Positions 55,439-64,000 of a stretch of 64,000 nt of DNA are shown here, one piece after another (position 1 is the first letter of the stretch; each line of letters opens with the position of its first letter). The notes beneath the pieces were generated by a model. That model had not been told where the DNA came from. It did no database searches and saw nothing but the letters and a program-made list of their open reading frames with translations. This DNA is from Holophagae bacterium (GTDB lineage: Bacteria; Acidobacteriota; Holophagae; Acanthopleuribacterales; Acanthopleuribacteraceae): the NCBI GenBank assembly GCA_030429565.1, contig JAUIFE010000032.1:1-64000 (forward strand). Direction: 5' to 3'. The position numbers and the translations under genes were made by a program.

Positions 55439-55903
55439 TTGCTCAGCCAAGAGTTTTTGCGTCAAACCATTCTTTTTAGCGAGCTGACTGAAGAAGAGTT
55501 GCTCGAAGTGGTCATGATTGGCTGTGTGAAAAACTACAATGCCGATACGGTGATTTTCCGCGAAGACGATCCCGGCGACACCATCTATCTCGTGGTTTCC
55601 GGCTCCGTGCGCATTTCCAAGATGCACAACGGTACCGAGGAAGCTTTGGCTGTTTTGGAGTCGCGCAGTTTCTTTGGTGAAATGGCGCTATTTGATCGCC
55701 AACCCCGCTCGGCTTATGCCATCGCCCATGTCCAGACCTCGTTGTTCGCCATTACCATGTCTGATCTAGTTGCCCTGTTTGATCGCAATCAAGCGATCGC
55801 CTACAAATTTTTGTGGGCTTTTTGTCGTACGCTGACGGATCGACTGCGCACCACCAACGAAAAATTCCAAGTGATTATGAGCCTGGCCAACAGCGGGTTT
55901 TAG
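55439..55903 (+). CDS. Stand-alone cyclic-nucleotide-binding domain protein
   Basis: A 154-residue protein that is almost only the CRP-type sensor domain: VIFREDDPGDTIYLVVSGSVRIS, then ESRSFFGEMALFDRQPRSAYAIA, the phosphate-binding cassette with F-G-E-M and R-S-A. It lacks the helix-turn-helix of CRP/FNR, so it does not bind DNA by itself. The probable ligand is cAMP or cGMP. The start is TTG with GGAG 8 bases upstream. It may be a ligand-dependent partner of the CheY or coiled-coil protein encoded just before it. Confidence 0.85.
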   Translation: MLSQEFLRQTILFSELTEEELLEVVMIGCVKNYNADTVIFREDDPGDTIYLVVSGSVRISKMHNGTEEALAVLESRSFFGEMALFDRQPRSAYAIAHVQTSLFAITMSDLVALFDRNQAIAYKFLWAFCRTLTDRLRTTNEKFQVIMSLANSGF

Positions 55904-56119
55904 CGCTTTCTCGGGGCCGTTGTCAAAATGGCGCACCGCGTCGCAGGCCTCTTCCTCGCCTTCGCCTTGCGTGCTACAATGCCCGGCGCCGTGCTCGGCC
56001 GCCGCGAGGGTTTCTCGCGCACGCAGACGTCTTGTTCGGCCGTTCCATGGATCGGCCCGTTGCAGCCGGTCGGTTTTTTATTTCCTCGCGCCCGCGGGCG
56101 TTGCTTTTTGGAGGCTGAA

Positions 56120-57205
56120 ATGGGCTTATCGGCGGGTATTGTCGGCTTACCCAATGTGGGTAAATCCACTATTTTTAACGCGTTAACTTCAGGGAAGGCG
56201 CAAAGCGCCAACTATCCTTTTTGTACCATCGATCCCAATGTCGGGGTGGTTCCTGTTCCCGATCCGCGTTTGCAACAAATTCAATCGTTTATTCCTACCG
56301 AGAAAGTGATTCCCGCTTCCCTGGAAATTGTCGATATTGCCGGTCTGGTGCGCGGTGCTAGTAAAGGTGAAGGTTTGGGCAACCAATTTTTGGCCAATAT
56401 CCGTCAGGTCGATGCTATTTTGCACGTCGTGCGCTGTTTCGCCGACGACGATGTGGTGCACGTTGACGGCGGCGTGGACGCGTTGCGCGATGTGGAAACC
56501 ATTGAAACCGAGCTAATGCTGGCTGACATGGATTCGCTCGACAAGCGTCTCAAGCGCATTGCCAAAATGCCGGACAAAGAATCCAAAACTCAGGCCGCCG
56601 CTATTCGCAGTGCTCTTGATAAGCTCAACGAGGGTGAGTGGCTGGCCCACGCTGATTTCAGTGACCAAGAGCGTGAAGCGCTTAAGCCGATGTTCCTGTT
56701 GTCCATGAAAAAGGTTTTGTACATTGCCAACGTCCACGAGGACGAACTGGGCGAAGAAAACGACCAGGTAACCGCGTTGCGGGCCCACGCCGCTAAAGCG
56801 CAGGCCGGGGTTGTCCTGATCTCCGGCAAGATTGAGTCCGAGCTTTCAGACATGGAGCCGGAAGAGGCGATCGAGTTTTTGGCGGAATTGGGCTTGGAAG
56901 AGCCGGGATTGCACGCCTTGACCCGCGAAACCTATCGTTTGTTGGGTTTGCAAAGTTACTTTACCGCCGGCAAAAAAGAAATTCGCGCGTGGACCATTCG
57001 GAACGGGGCCAAGGCGCCCGAGGCGGCCGGTGTGATTCACACTGATTTCGAGCGCGGTTTTATTCGGGCCGAGGTATTCACCATTGAGGATTTGGTGAAG
57101 CACACGTCGGAAGCGGAAATCCGTAACAGTGGTGCAATGCGCCAAGAAGGTAAAGAATACGTTGTCGCCGACGGCGATATTATGCACTTCAAATTCAACG
57201 TGTAA
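56120..57205 (+). CDS. ychF: Obg-family ATPase YchF
   Basis: A 361-residue ribosome-associated P-loop NTPase (E. coli 363) that prefers ATP and modulates the stress response. The P-loop is LPNVGKST, G3 is [19 protein letters not shown], the NKxD position is replaced (NVHE, as in the family), and the TGS domain ends in [18 protein letters not shown]. Start at 56120 (MGLSAGIVG) with GGAGG 7 bases upstream; the longer open frame to 55928 is rejected. Followed by a 211-base gap before pyrH. Confidence 0.96.
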   Translation: MGLSAGIVGLPNVGKSTIFNALTSGKAQSANYPFCTIDPNVGVVPVPDPRLQQIQSFIPTEKVIPASLEIVDIAGLVRGASKGEGLGNQFLANIRQVDAILHVVRCFADDDVVHVDGGVDALRDVETIETELMLADMDSLDKRLKRIAKMPDKESKTQAAAIRSALDKLNEGEWLAHADFSDQEREALKPMFLLSMKKVLYIANVHEDELGEENDQVTALRAHAAKAQAGVVLISGKIESELSDMEPEEAIEFLAELGLEEPGLHALTRETYRLLGLQSYFTAGKKEIRAWTIRNGAKAPEAAGVIHTDFERGFIRAEVFTIEDLVKHTSEAEIRNSGAMRQEGKEYVVADGDIMHFKFNV

Positions 57206-57416
57206 ATCGGTCGTCCAATCGCCCGAACCCGATCCAGAAACCCTTCGGCAGTTGCCGATCGCCGCGCGCGGTCAAGGCTACTGTGGGAGGGTTTTTTTGT
57301 TTGTGTTTCGGTGTCGGCCCTTCGGCAAAAAGAACAGGCTTTTCAAGTCTTAGCATTTGGCGCCGGCACCCATTTATAGGTTAGAATACGGCAACCCGTC
57401 CCGAGGAGGAAACGCA
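57206..57416. other. Gap between ychF and pyrH
   Basis: A 211-base gap. AAACCCTT near 57239 can pair with GAGGGTTT at 57287-57294, just before a seven-T run (long loop), a possible terminator for ychF. The pyrH ribosome binding site lies at its end. Confidence 0.35.
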
Positions 57417-58133
57417 TTGTCCGAACCCAAATACAAACGTATTTTGTTAAAGCTTTCGGGTGAAGCCCTAATGGGCCCGCGTGATTTTGGTGTGGATCCC
57501 GCCACCGTCGCTGCGATTGCCGAAGAAATTCGCGAGGTTCATCGCATGGGGATTCAGGTTGCCGTGGTTGTCGGGGGCGGCAACATTTTTCGCGGCGTCT
57601 CCAACGCGGCCGCCGGTATGGTGCGCGCCACCGCCGATTACATGGGCATGTTGGCGACCGTCATGAACAGCTTGTCGCTGCAGGACGCCTTTGAGAAACA
57701 CGACATTCCCACCCGCGTCATGAGTGCGTTTGACATGCGCCAAATTGCCGAGACCTATACGCGCCCACGCGCGATGCACCACCTTAAGTCCGGGCGGATT
57801 GTGATTTTTGCGGCCGGCACCGGTAACCCCTTTTTTACGACTGATACCGCCGCCGCACTACGGGCCGTGGAAGTCGGTGCCGAAATCATTATGAAGGCGA
57901 CCAAAGTTGACGGGATTTACACGGAAGACCCTGTGAAAAATCCCAATGCGAAGAAGATCGAGCGTACCAATCACATGACTGTTCTCGAGAAACAGCTCAA
58001 GGTGATGGATGCGACCGCCATTTCCCTCTGTATGGACAATCGTATGCCTATTTTGGTGTTCGAAATGACCAAACCTGGCAACATTGTCAAAGCGGTATGT
58101 GGTGAAGAAATCGGAACCCTAGTGGAGGAATGA
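57417..58133 (+). CDS. pyrH: UMP kinase
   Basis: Phosphorylates UMP to UDP, an early step of pyrimidine nucleotide supply. 238 residues of the amino-acid-kinase fold. Seen: [11 protein letters not shown] at the start, [41 protein letters not shown], and [15 protein letters not shown]. The start is TTG 57417 with GAGGAGG 6 bases upstream, and it fits the family length (E. coli 241). The stop TGA overlaps the frr start by one base (TGATG), so translation is coupled. Confidence 0.96.
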   Translation: MSEPKYKRILLKLSGEALMGPRDFGVDPATVAAIAEEIREVHRMGIQVAVVVGGGNIFRGVSNAAAGMVRATADYMGMLATVMNSLSLQDAFEKHDIPTRVMSAFDMRQIAETYTRPRAMHHLKSGRIVIFAAGTGNPFFTTDTAAALRAVEVGAEIIMKATKVDGIYTEDPVKNPNAKKIERTNHMTVLEKQLKVMDATAISLCMDNRMPILVFEMTKPGNIVKAVCGEEIGTLVEE

Positions 58134-58690
58134 TGTTAGACGAACATTACAAAGATGCGAAAACTCGTATGAGTCAGGCTGTTAAAAAGTTTGCCGGTGA
58201 ATTGTCCAAAGTACGTACCGGTCGGGCCTCCTTAGCCGTTTTTGACGGTGTTAAAGTCGACTATTACGGTTCGCCGACGCCCATCAATCAGGTGGCCGCC
58301 CTTGCCAACCCGGAACCGAGTCTGATCACCATTCAACCTTGGGAACCCAATATGTTGGGTCCGATTGAAAAAGCGATTCTCGGCGCCAACTTGGGCCTGA
58401 CCCCAAACAACGACGGAGCCCTGATCCGAATCAGCGTGCCGCCGCTCACCGAAGAGCGTCGTAAGGAATACGTCAAGCAGGTTCACAAAATTGCTGAAAC
58501 CGCCAAAACCGCTGTGCGCAATATCCGTCGTGATGTGAACGATGATCTCAAGCGCTTGGAAAAAGACAAAGAGCTGTCCCAGGACGATATGCACCGCGGT
58601 TTGGACGAAATCCAGAAAATCACCGACGGCAAAATCGGTGACATTGACCAAATGTCAAAGAGCAAGGAAGAAGAAATCCTCGCGGTTTAA
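58133..58690 (+). CDS. frr: Ribosome recycling factor
   Basis: Splits the post-termination ribosome together with EF-G so that it can be reused. 185 residues, the usual length. Conserved: VRTGRASLAVFDGVKVDYYGSPTPINQ (in pieces), ANPEPSLITIQPWEP, IGNxL-like NLGLTPNNDGALIRISVPPLTEERRKEYVK and the long C-terminal helix (RNIRRDVNDDLKRLEKD). ATG 58133 is preferred to the adjacent 58130 because GGAGG at 58124-58128 would abut the latter. A hairpin at 58729-58746 may end the unit. Confidence 0.96.
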   Translation: MLDEHYKDAKTRMSQAVKKFAGELSKVRTGRASLAVFDGVKVDYYGSPTPINQVAALANPEPSLITIQPWEPNMLGPIEKAILGANLGLTPNNDGALIRISVPPLTEERRKEYVKQVHKIAETAKTAVRNIRRDVNDDLKRLEKDKELSQDDMHRGLDEIQKITDGKIGDIDQMSKSKEEEILAV

Positions 58691-59008
58691 GCTTTTTTGT
58701 TGATGAGGGCGCTTTTTGCGTCGCGTCGGGCCGGTTTTTGCCGGCCTGTTCTCTTTGGTGGGGATTTTACTTGTCCCGCCGGGGCCGTCTTGCGCACGCT
58801 CCTTTATTATTCTTCCGCGATGGTGTTACTATAACCACCAATCTTTTGACCACCCGACAGGAACTTAACCGCGTTTTTTTATCACGCTTGTGCGCGCGGT
58901 GGCTGTTTCGGTTTTCTGCAAGCGCCGTCTTGGCGGTGCGGTTGGTTGCGATTATGGGTTCGTCGCCTGGCTTGCAGCGATGAAACTCACGGCGTGGAGA
59001 GCCCCAGC
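58691..59008. other. Gap between frr and the kinase gene
   Basis: A 318-base gap. The stem GGCCGG / CCGGCC (58729-58746) with a 6-base T-rich loop is followed by a T-rich tract and may be a weak terminator. An in-frame extension upstream of the kinase start exists but is unlike kinases. Confidence 0.35.
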
Positions 59009-61513
59009 ATGAACGATGAATTTGTGCCGCTACAGCCTGGCGAAATGGTCGACCAATACGAGATTTGGAAATTTCTCGGCAAGGGCGCCATGGGGCGCGT
59101 TTATCAGGCTTTTGACAAGCAGCTCAACCGCTGGGTCGCCATCAAAATTCTTCACCACGCCGGCGATCCCGAACGCGCCCAAAAAATGATGGTTGAGGCT
59201 CGCAACCAGGCGACCGTTGACCATGAACACATTTGCAAGGTGTATGAAACGGGTTCTCTGCGTGGTTTTCCCTACGTCGTCATGCAGTACATTGAGGGCA
59301 TTACCCTTGATCGCGCTGTGCGTTTAATGTCTTTGCGCGAGAAGGTTCTGGCGATTCAAAAAATCGCCGAGGGTTTGCACAAAGCTCACGAGTGCGGTTT
59401 GATTCACCGTGACATTAAACCGCAAAACATCATGATGGAGCGTGGCAACGTTGCCCATGTTTACCTGATGGATTTTGGCGTGGCCAAACAAAAGACCGCG
59501 CCCAGCAACACGATTGAAGGTGAGGTCAAAGGGTCGCCCGCTTACATGTCGCCCGAGCAGGCCGAGGGCCGTGTCGATCTCGATCATCGTTCCGATATTT
59601 ACAACCTCGGCGCCACGCTCTATTTTCTTCTGGTCGGTCGGGCCCCGTTTAGCGGTGAAAACACGGTCGAGGTACTTCTGGATGTGATGGAGAAGGAGCC
59701 TGAGCCGATCGGCCGAGTTCAGCCGGATCTACCGCAGGATTTGCAAAACATCACCATGAAATGTATTCAGAAAGATCCGCTGGAACGTTACCAGAATGCG
59801 TTGGCGCTCGCTTCCGATTTGGGCCGCTTTCTGGCCAATGAGCCGGTGACCGCGACCCCGGCTACGCCGGTCTACCTGCTTTTTAAGTTCATTCAAAAAA
59901 ACCGCTATCCCGTGTTGGCCACTTTTTTGGTGTTGCTGTCATTGGTTGCTGGTTTGTTGGGGACCACCGCCGCGATGTTGCGGGCCTATCGGGCCGCCGA
60001 CGACGCCGCCGCATCCCGTCAGGTTGCGTCGCTAGAATCGAAGAAGGCCGTTACCATCTTGAACTTTGTTGAGGATTTGGTCGTGGATTTTGAGGCCTCG
60101 ACCTTGTGGGAAAGCTCCCAGCCGTTGTCGGTGGCGATTCCTTTGGAGCCGCGTGAAATTGTCGAGCGCATTGAAATCGAATTTGCCTATCAGCCTCGCA
60201 TCCAGGCTGCCGTCGCTGTTTTAGTCGGGAAAAAGTTACTCAATGAGAGCCGCACCGACGATGCCGTTTACCTGCTTGATTATGGATGTGTTTTGTTGGA
60301 ACGCAACTATGGACCGATGCATCCGCGCACGTTGCGTACGCGATTGGAGCTATGCGTGGCCTTGGTCCGCAATCGCAAGGGTGAACAAGCCGTGGAGCAA
60401 GCCGATCTGTTGCTGAAACACGGGCGAATCGTGTTTGGTGAAGATCATCCGATGACCATGGCGATCCGTGAGTTGTGGTTGTATCTGCAGATTAGCGATG
60501 CGCCTGAAGGCGAAGCCGGCGCACCCTATGCTGCTTACCGCCGCTTGGTGGAACGCGAGCTCTTGTTGCCCGCCAATTTTCGTTGGCGTTTCCTTAACCA
60601 AGAACGTCTTGCCGTGTATCAAGCCGTCACCGCCCAGGGGTCGCCCTCGTCGCACATTCGCCGCGAGTTCGTGCTCAACCATTTGGCGTTGCGCATTACC
60701 GCTGGTGATTATCGTGACGTGCTGCGCGAATTGCGAGCGGTGAGTGGTTTGCCTGTTGAAGTGGGGACTCAATTGCCGGCGCATGAATTGTCCCTTTATC
60801 TATGGGAGGGGACCATTCGCGCGCGATTGGGTCAGTTCCCACAGGCTTTGTCTTTGTTTGATAAGATTCGTGCCGCCGGGCAAGATCACGACGTCGAGGC
60901 GGGCATCCTCGCTTACCGGGCGCTGAACGAAATGGTCAACAGTTGGATCTGGGTCGGCGATTACCAAGCGGCGTTGGCGCTCATTGAAGATCAGGCGTTA
61001 AGCATGCCTACTTCGTCCGAGTTCGCCTTTGAGCATTTTTGGGCCGGAGTTTTGCGTGGCAAAATCGCACTCGCCCAAAACAAGCCGGACGAGGCGTCGA
61101 TTTGGTTAGAACGCAGTCGGTCGGCGGTGCGCCAGTTTGGCGGCGGTTTTCAGTTGCGCGCCTTGGAGCTCGAAGCATTGTGGGCCGAGTGGTTGCGCAC
61201 TCAATTTCGCTATGAGGAAGCCGCGGTGGTCGCTGGTTATGCCTATCGGGCTGCGACCTTCTATTTTGAGCCGGAGAATCGGCTGTGCTTGCGCTTGCAA
61301 TTATTGCGCGGGCGTCTGTATATGGATCAGAAGCTCATGCTTGGCGCAGAGCCCTTGCTTATTTCTTGTTACGAGACCTTCGCGCGTCAGTTTGGCAACG
61401 AGCATCCAGCCACACGTGAGGCGATTCAGACCATTTTATCGCTGTACCAAGAAACGCAAAACACCACCAAACGCGAGGTTTTTCAACAGCGTCTCACCGC
61501 CGAGGCGCTTTAA
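59009..61513 (+). CDS. Membrane Ser/Thr protein kinase with helical sensor
   Basis: An 834-residue kinase. Kinase domain about residues 14-275: glycine loop GKGAMG, K46 in VAIK, catalytic loop HRDIKPQN with D135, DFG (MDFGVA), and SPEQ in place of APE. All catalytic residues are present, so it should be active. One membrane helix near 301-323 (LATFLVLLSLVAGLLGTTAAM) puts the C-terminal 500 residues outside. These are helical, TPR-like (RTLRTRLELCVALVRNRKGE; ALSLFDKIRAAGQ). GGAGA lies 9 bases before the ATG at 59009. Monocistronic; the third kinase-fold protein in the window. Confidence 0.93.
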   Translation: MNDEFVPLQPGEMVDQYEIWKFLGKGAMGRVYQAFDKQLNRWVAIKILHHAGDPERAQKMMVEARNQATVDHEHICKVYETGSLRGFPYVVMQYIEGITLDRAVRLMSLREKVLAIQKIAEGLHKAHECGLIHRDIKPQNIMMERGNVAHVYLMDFGVAKQKTAPSNTIEGEVKGSPAYMSPEQAEGRVDLDHRSDIYNLGATLYFLLVGRAPFSGENTVEVLLDVMEKEPEPIGRVQPDLPQDLQNITMKCIQKDPLERYQNALALASDLGRFLANEPVTATPATPVYLLFKFIQKNRYPVLATFLVLLSLVAGLLGTTAAMLRAYRAADDAAASRQVASLESKKAVTILNFVEDLVVDFEASTLWESSQPLSVAIPLEPREIVERIEIEFAYQPRIQAAVAVLVGKKLLNESRTDDAVYLLDYGCVLLERNYGPMHPRTLRTRLELCVALVRNRKGEQAVEQADLLLKHGRIVFGEDHPMTMAIRELWLYLQISDAPEGEAGAPYAAYRRLVERELLLPANFRWRFLNQERLAVYQAVTAQGSPSSHIRREFVLNHLALRITAGDYRDVLRELRAVSGLPVEVGTQLPAHELSLYLWEGTIRARLGQFPQALSLFDKIRAAGQDHDVEAGILAYRALNEMVNSWIWVGDYQAALALIEDQALSMPTSSEFAFEHFWAGVLRGKIALAQNKPDEASIWLERSRSAVRQFGGGFQLRALELEALWAEWLRTQFRYEEAAVVAGYAYRAATFYFEPENRLCLRLQLLRGRLYMDQKLMLGAEPLLISCYETFARQFGNEHPATREAIQTILSLYQETQNTTKREVFQQRLTAEAL

Positions 61514-61518
61514 ACGGC

Positions 61519-61965
61519 CTAATCGCGTTTGGGTCGGATGGCGGCGCGACCCCACCGTGCACTTTTATCTTCTTCCCAAATGCACACGGCAATTTCGCAT
61601 ATGCGCAGTGCGTGAAAGCGGGGATCCTGGTTAAAGACCGGCTGTAGCCGCCATAGGAAGTAGTGGGCGAGGGTGTCGCAGGTTGGGAAGTTTTTGGTGG
61701 CTGCCACCAGCGGGTTGTCGCTGACAAACTGGGGGCATTCGTGCAAGTTACAGTCGTCAAGCTCCTTGACATAAGGGTCAAAGAACTTGGCCAGGTCCAG
61801 CATGTCGTAGACCATGCCTGTTTCGCGATCCAGAGGGCCGGATACGCTAAATTCAACTTCCCATAAGTGGCCGTGGAGTTCTGGGCGCGAAGGAAGTGCG
61901 TGGGAAGCGCGGAAGTGTTTTTGCACGCTCACTACGATTTCGTATTCTTTATCATCGACGAACAT
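61519..61965 (-). CDS. 6-pyruvoyltetrahydropterin synthase/QueD-like protein
   Basis: A 148-residue tunnelling-fold protein related to QueD, which makes 6-carboxytetrahydropterin for queuosine or pterins. The zinc ligands are seen in SVQKHFRASHALP and LHGHLWEVEFSV (H-x-H). The active-site Cys normally four residues before the HGH motif is absent (Arg there), and the usual C-terminal PTAENLA-like segment reads CDTLAHYF. It may have a different reaction or a new Cys (in the CDT segment). It lies 6 bases downstream of the ygfZ gene on the same strand, so they share a transcript. Confidence 0.8.
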   Translation of the reverse strand: MFVDDKEYEIVVSVQKHFRASHALPSRPELHGHLWEVEFSVSGPLDRETGMVYDMLDLAKFFDPYVKELDDCNLHECPQFVSDNPLVAATKNFPTCDTLAHYFLWRLQPVFNQDPRFHALRICEIAVCIWEEDKSARWGRAAIRPKRD

Positions 61966-61971
61966 GGTGGT

Positions 61972-62952
61972 TTAAACCTTGTGGGTCACTGTTTGGGTGA
62001 CGCGAAATGATGTACCGGCCGCGTCTTGAAGGACGGCGGCTTGGGTCGCCGGCTGGTACTTAACCAAAGCTAAACCAATTAGATGGTTATCCTCGGGGTG
62101 TCGTGCCAGCGACGTCAAAGTTGCGACCTGTTTGTCATTCGATAAAAGCGGACGCGGCAGTTGGCCGATTTCGCGGTCGTCCTCGGCCTGTACCAAACAA
62201 AGTAATTGGGGCGGGTGACCGCGATCATGCGTTTTGGCGACGGTTTCCTGACCGATGTAGCAGCCTTTGTCAAAAGCAATCCCGCCGATACCGCAGGTTA
62301 ACGGGTTCTGGCCAGGTTGCATCTCGACGCCGAACCAGGCGATCAGTGCGGCGATCCGCGCGGCATTTAATGCGTTGTAACCGATGGGTATCAAACCCAT
62401 GTCGATCAGCGCCGTGATCGCGTCGCCGGCTTCTTCTTTGCGGCAGAGAACGTCCCAGCCACCGAAGCCACAGCGGTCGTGGTTGATGAAATGCCAGTGA
62501 GGGTAGATTTTAGCTAGTGCCTCGTGGTGAATGGCGGCTTCGCAACCTTGCAGGGAAAAAAAGTAAAAATCGTTCAACGGGGCTAAGGTTACGTCTTCCA
62601 TGATGATGTAACGGCCCAGGATCGCCTGAATGTTGTCGCGCTGTTCGAATGGGCATTCAATGACCAAGTGCTTGTCTTCGAGGTGATATAAGTTGAGTTT
62701 AGCGAGTATTTTGCCCGCTGAATCCAGCATGAGTGAGGGTTTGGCCGTGCCCACCGGCATGGCGTGCAAGTTCTGCGTGACCATGCCTTGCAAAAATGAC
62801 AACGCGTCGCCGCCCCGCAGGGAGAGCAGGCGGTCTTGGGTCAAATCGACGAGGCCGCAACGCTGTTTAAGTGCGTCGTATTCGGCGGCGCCGTAATTCT
62901 CTGAGAGCTGATAATCGCCTTGGTGGTCCAAGGCGCCTGGCTGTTGGTTCAT
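61972..62952 (-). CDS. ygfZ: Folate-binding Fe-S cluster repair protein YgfZ
   Basis: A 326-residue protein of the aminomethyltransferase fold that helps build or repair Fe-S enzymes such as MiaB. The family signature K-G-C-Y-x-G-Q-E is present (AFDKGCYIGQETVAKTHDRG), with the conserved Cys. Folate-binding fold elements include LRGGDALSFLQGMVTQN and DSAGKILA. Start at MNQQPGA (62952); a start 18 bases earlier is possible and neither has a strong site. It is followed by the QueD-like gene. Confidence 0.92.
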   Translation of the reverse strand: MNQQPGALDHQGDYQLSENYGAAEYDALKQRCGLVDLTQDRLLSLRGGDALSFLQGMVTQNLHAMPVGTAKPSLMLDSAGKILAKLNLYHLEDKHLVIECPFEQRDNIQAILGRYIIMEDVTLAPLNDFYFFSLQGCEAAIHHEALAKIYPHWHFINHDRCGFGGWDVLCRKEEAGDAITALIDMGLIPIGYNALNAARIAALIAWFGVEMQPGQNPLTCGIGGIAFDKGCYIGQETVAKTHDRGHPPQLLCLVQAEDDREIGQLPRPLLSNDKQVATLTSLARHPEDNHLIGLALVKYQPATQAAVLQDAAGTSFRVTQTVTHKV

Positions 62953-63031
62953 AAATGAAACTCTGTGCAACGGGAATCAAGGACCGCTCGCGGTAAGTAA
63001 AATTTCGGTTGGGATGGTCCCAACCGAAACT

Positions 63032-63604
63032 TTAGGTTGAATATACACAATGATCTAACCAAGCGCGATGAAAACGCGTCTCGTCGGTTAGCTCTGGGTG
63101 ATAGGTGATCGCCGTTACATTGCGATACTGGACGCCCGTTATTTGTTCACCCAGGCGCGTCAGAACCTGGGTTTCCGGGCCCACTTGGGTGAAGCGGGGT
63201 GCTCGAATGAACAAAGCGTGGTACTCGTCCAGCGACCATGCCGGGCACGATTGATTTTCGGTAAAGCTGTCAACCTGAGAGCCGTAGGCGTTGCGTTCAA
63301 TCGTTGCCGGAACCCAACCCAAACTCTCTTGTTCGGGATGGATGACCCGTTCGCTGACCAGGATCGCGCCGGCGCAGGTGCCCAGAACAGGACGGCCCGC
63401 CGCCACGAATTGATCCAGCGCCGATTTCAAATCGAACGCTTTTATCAACTTCAGCATGGTTGTCGATTCGCCGCCCGGCAGAATCAAGCCGTCACAGTCG
63501 GCGAGTTGGTCGGCTCGGCGTACTTCCCTACCGGTGACGCCGAGCTTCTCCAGGGTTTTGAGGTGGGCGGCAAAACCGCCCTGAATCGCAAAAACACCGA
63601 TCAT
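63032..63604 (-). CDS. pdxT: Pyridoxal 5'-phosphate synthase glutaminase subunit
   Basis: Frees ammonia from glutamine for PdxS. 190 residues of the triad glutaminase fold. MIGVFAIQGGFAAHLKTLE, LPGGESTTMLKL, the nucleophile in GTCAGAIL (Cys near residue 79) and the His-Glu pair in YHPEL near the end are all present. Start at 63604 because the next upstream frame is antisense-like. It lies 7 bases after pdxS on the same strand and forms the usual two-gene vitamin B6 operon. Confidence 0.95.
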   Translation of the reverse strand: MIGVFAIQGGFAAHLKTLEKLGVTGREVRRADQLADCDGLILPGGESTTMLKLIKAFDLKSALDQFVAAGRPVLGTCAGAILVSERVIHPEQESLGWVPATIERNAYGSQVDSFTENQSCPAWSLDEYHALFIRAPRFTQVGPETQVLTRLGEQITGVQYRNVTAITYHPELTDETRFHRAWLDHCVYST

Positions 63605-63611
63605 CGAGTGC

Positions 63612-64000
63612 TTACCAACCTCGACCGGCCAGCAATTCACCTTGCGGGATGTCGCTGATGTTGATGCCGACCATGGCTTCACCCAGGTTTTTGGATACTT
63701 CAGCCAAAACGGCGGGATCCTGGAAGTGTGTGGTTGCCTTGACAATGGCCGTGGCCCGTTTCAGCGGATCGCCGGATTTGAAAATGCCGGAGCCGACAAA
63801 AACGGATTCGGCACCCAGTTGCATCATTAACGCAGCGTCGGCCGGTGTAGCAATGCCGCCTGCGGCAAAGTTGGGGACCGGCAATTTGCCGTGTTCGGCT
63901 ACGTAGCGAACCAAAGTAAAGGGGGCACCCATGTGTTTGGCAGCGCTCATCAAGGAAGCCTGGTCCATGGCCTGCAATTCGGCGATGCCTTTGCGAATGC
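63612..64000 (-). CDS. pdxS: Pyridoxal 5'-phosphate synthase lyase subunit, 3' part
   Basis: The C-terminal 128 residues of PdxS, cut by the window edge. PdxS builds pyridoxal phosphate from ribose-5-phosphate, glyceraldehyde-3-phosphate and ammonia. Seen: [40 protein letters not shown], the phosphate-binding loop near the barrel's C-terminal end. The N-terminal half, with its catalytic Lys, lies beyond 64000. Confidence 0.95.
   Translation of the reverse strand, partial: IRKGIAELQAMDQASLMSAAKHMGAPFTLVRYVAEHGKLPVPNFAAGGIATPADAALMMQLGAESVFVGSGIFKSGDPLKRATAIVKATTHFQDPAVLAEVSKNLGEAMVGINISDIPQGELLAGRGW

Overview
The window encodes about fifty proteins on both strands. There are no rRNA or tRNA genes, no CRISPR array and no intact mobile element. 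The host looks like an aerobic Gram-negative bacterium. It has a lipid A late acyltransferase, an outer-membrane barrel, a lipoprotein cytochrome c, secreted proteins with ordinary signal peptides, and heme O synthase. Several features point to a predatory or surface-associated lineage with elaborate signalling, such as Acidobacteriota (Holophagae/Acanthopleuribacter-like) or Myxococcota: many Hanks-type kinases, a propeller-sensor hybrid kinase, PilZ, HEAT-receiver and MXAN_5187-like proteins, and VIT/VWA proteins. That placement is inference from gene content only.

Layout. 1-1400: possible mobile-element debris and a secreted fascin-like beta-trefoil protein. 1385-6007 (minus): GH20 hexosaminidase coupled to endonuclease V, then TypA/BipA. 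6192-9236 (minus): an EF-P hydroxylase (EpmC) overlapping a secreted unknown, heme O synthase and a VOC protein. 9348-10990: LpxL-type acyltransferase facing a 2'-5' RNA ligase-like protein. 11721-20665: signalling block with a Ser/Thr kinase, an unknown protein behind a candidate sigma-54 promoter, an NtrC-type regulator, a TPR protein, an alpha/beta hydrolase, and a HEAT-repeat/receiver protein next to a PilZ protein. 21440-30274 (plus): a 1733-residue hybrid sensor with two histidine kinase modules, then a chemoreceptor - barrel - PstS-like operon behind a near-consensus sigma-28 promoter. 30282-33118 (minus): argH and argG.

33359-41500: a degenerate DJ-1-like protein; a 1362-residue membrane pseudokinase with a C-terminal C2-like domain; two secreted von Willebrand A proteins. 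41866-46511: NAD-type isocitrate dehydrogenase, L-serine dehydratase and EttA. 47000-49392: an MFS transporter, a lipoprotein cytochrome c and a leaderless BtuF-like protein. 49420-52563 (minus): an MXAN_5187-like protein and a zinc-ribbon protein built on many copies of a short GATMAVDRSQ motif. 53177-61513: moeA, a cheY - membrane coiled coil - cyclic-nucleotide-binding cluster, ychF, pyrH-frr, and a membrane Ser/Thr kinase with a long helical sensor. 61519-64000 (minus): QueD/PTPS-like protein, YgfZ, PdxT and the 3' part of PdxS.

The housekeeping genes (typA, ychF, pyrH, frr, argGH, ettA, pdxST) are ordinary. The most unusual content is the C2 pseudokinase, the repeat-motif zinc-ribbon protein, the double-kinase sensor, and the sigma-28-driven chemoreceptor/barrel/binding-protein operon.
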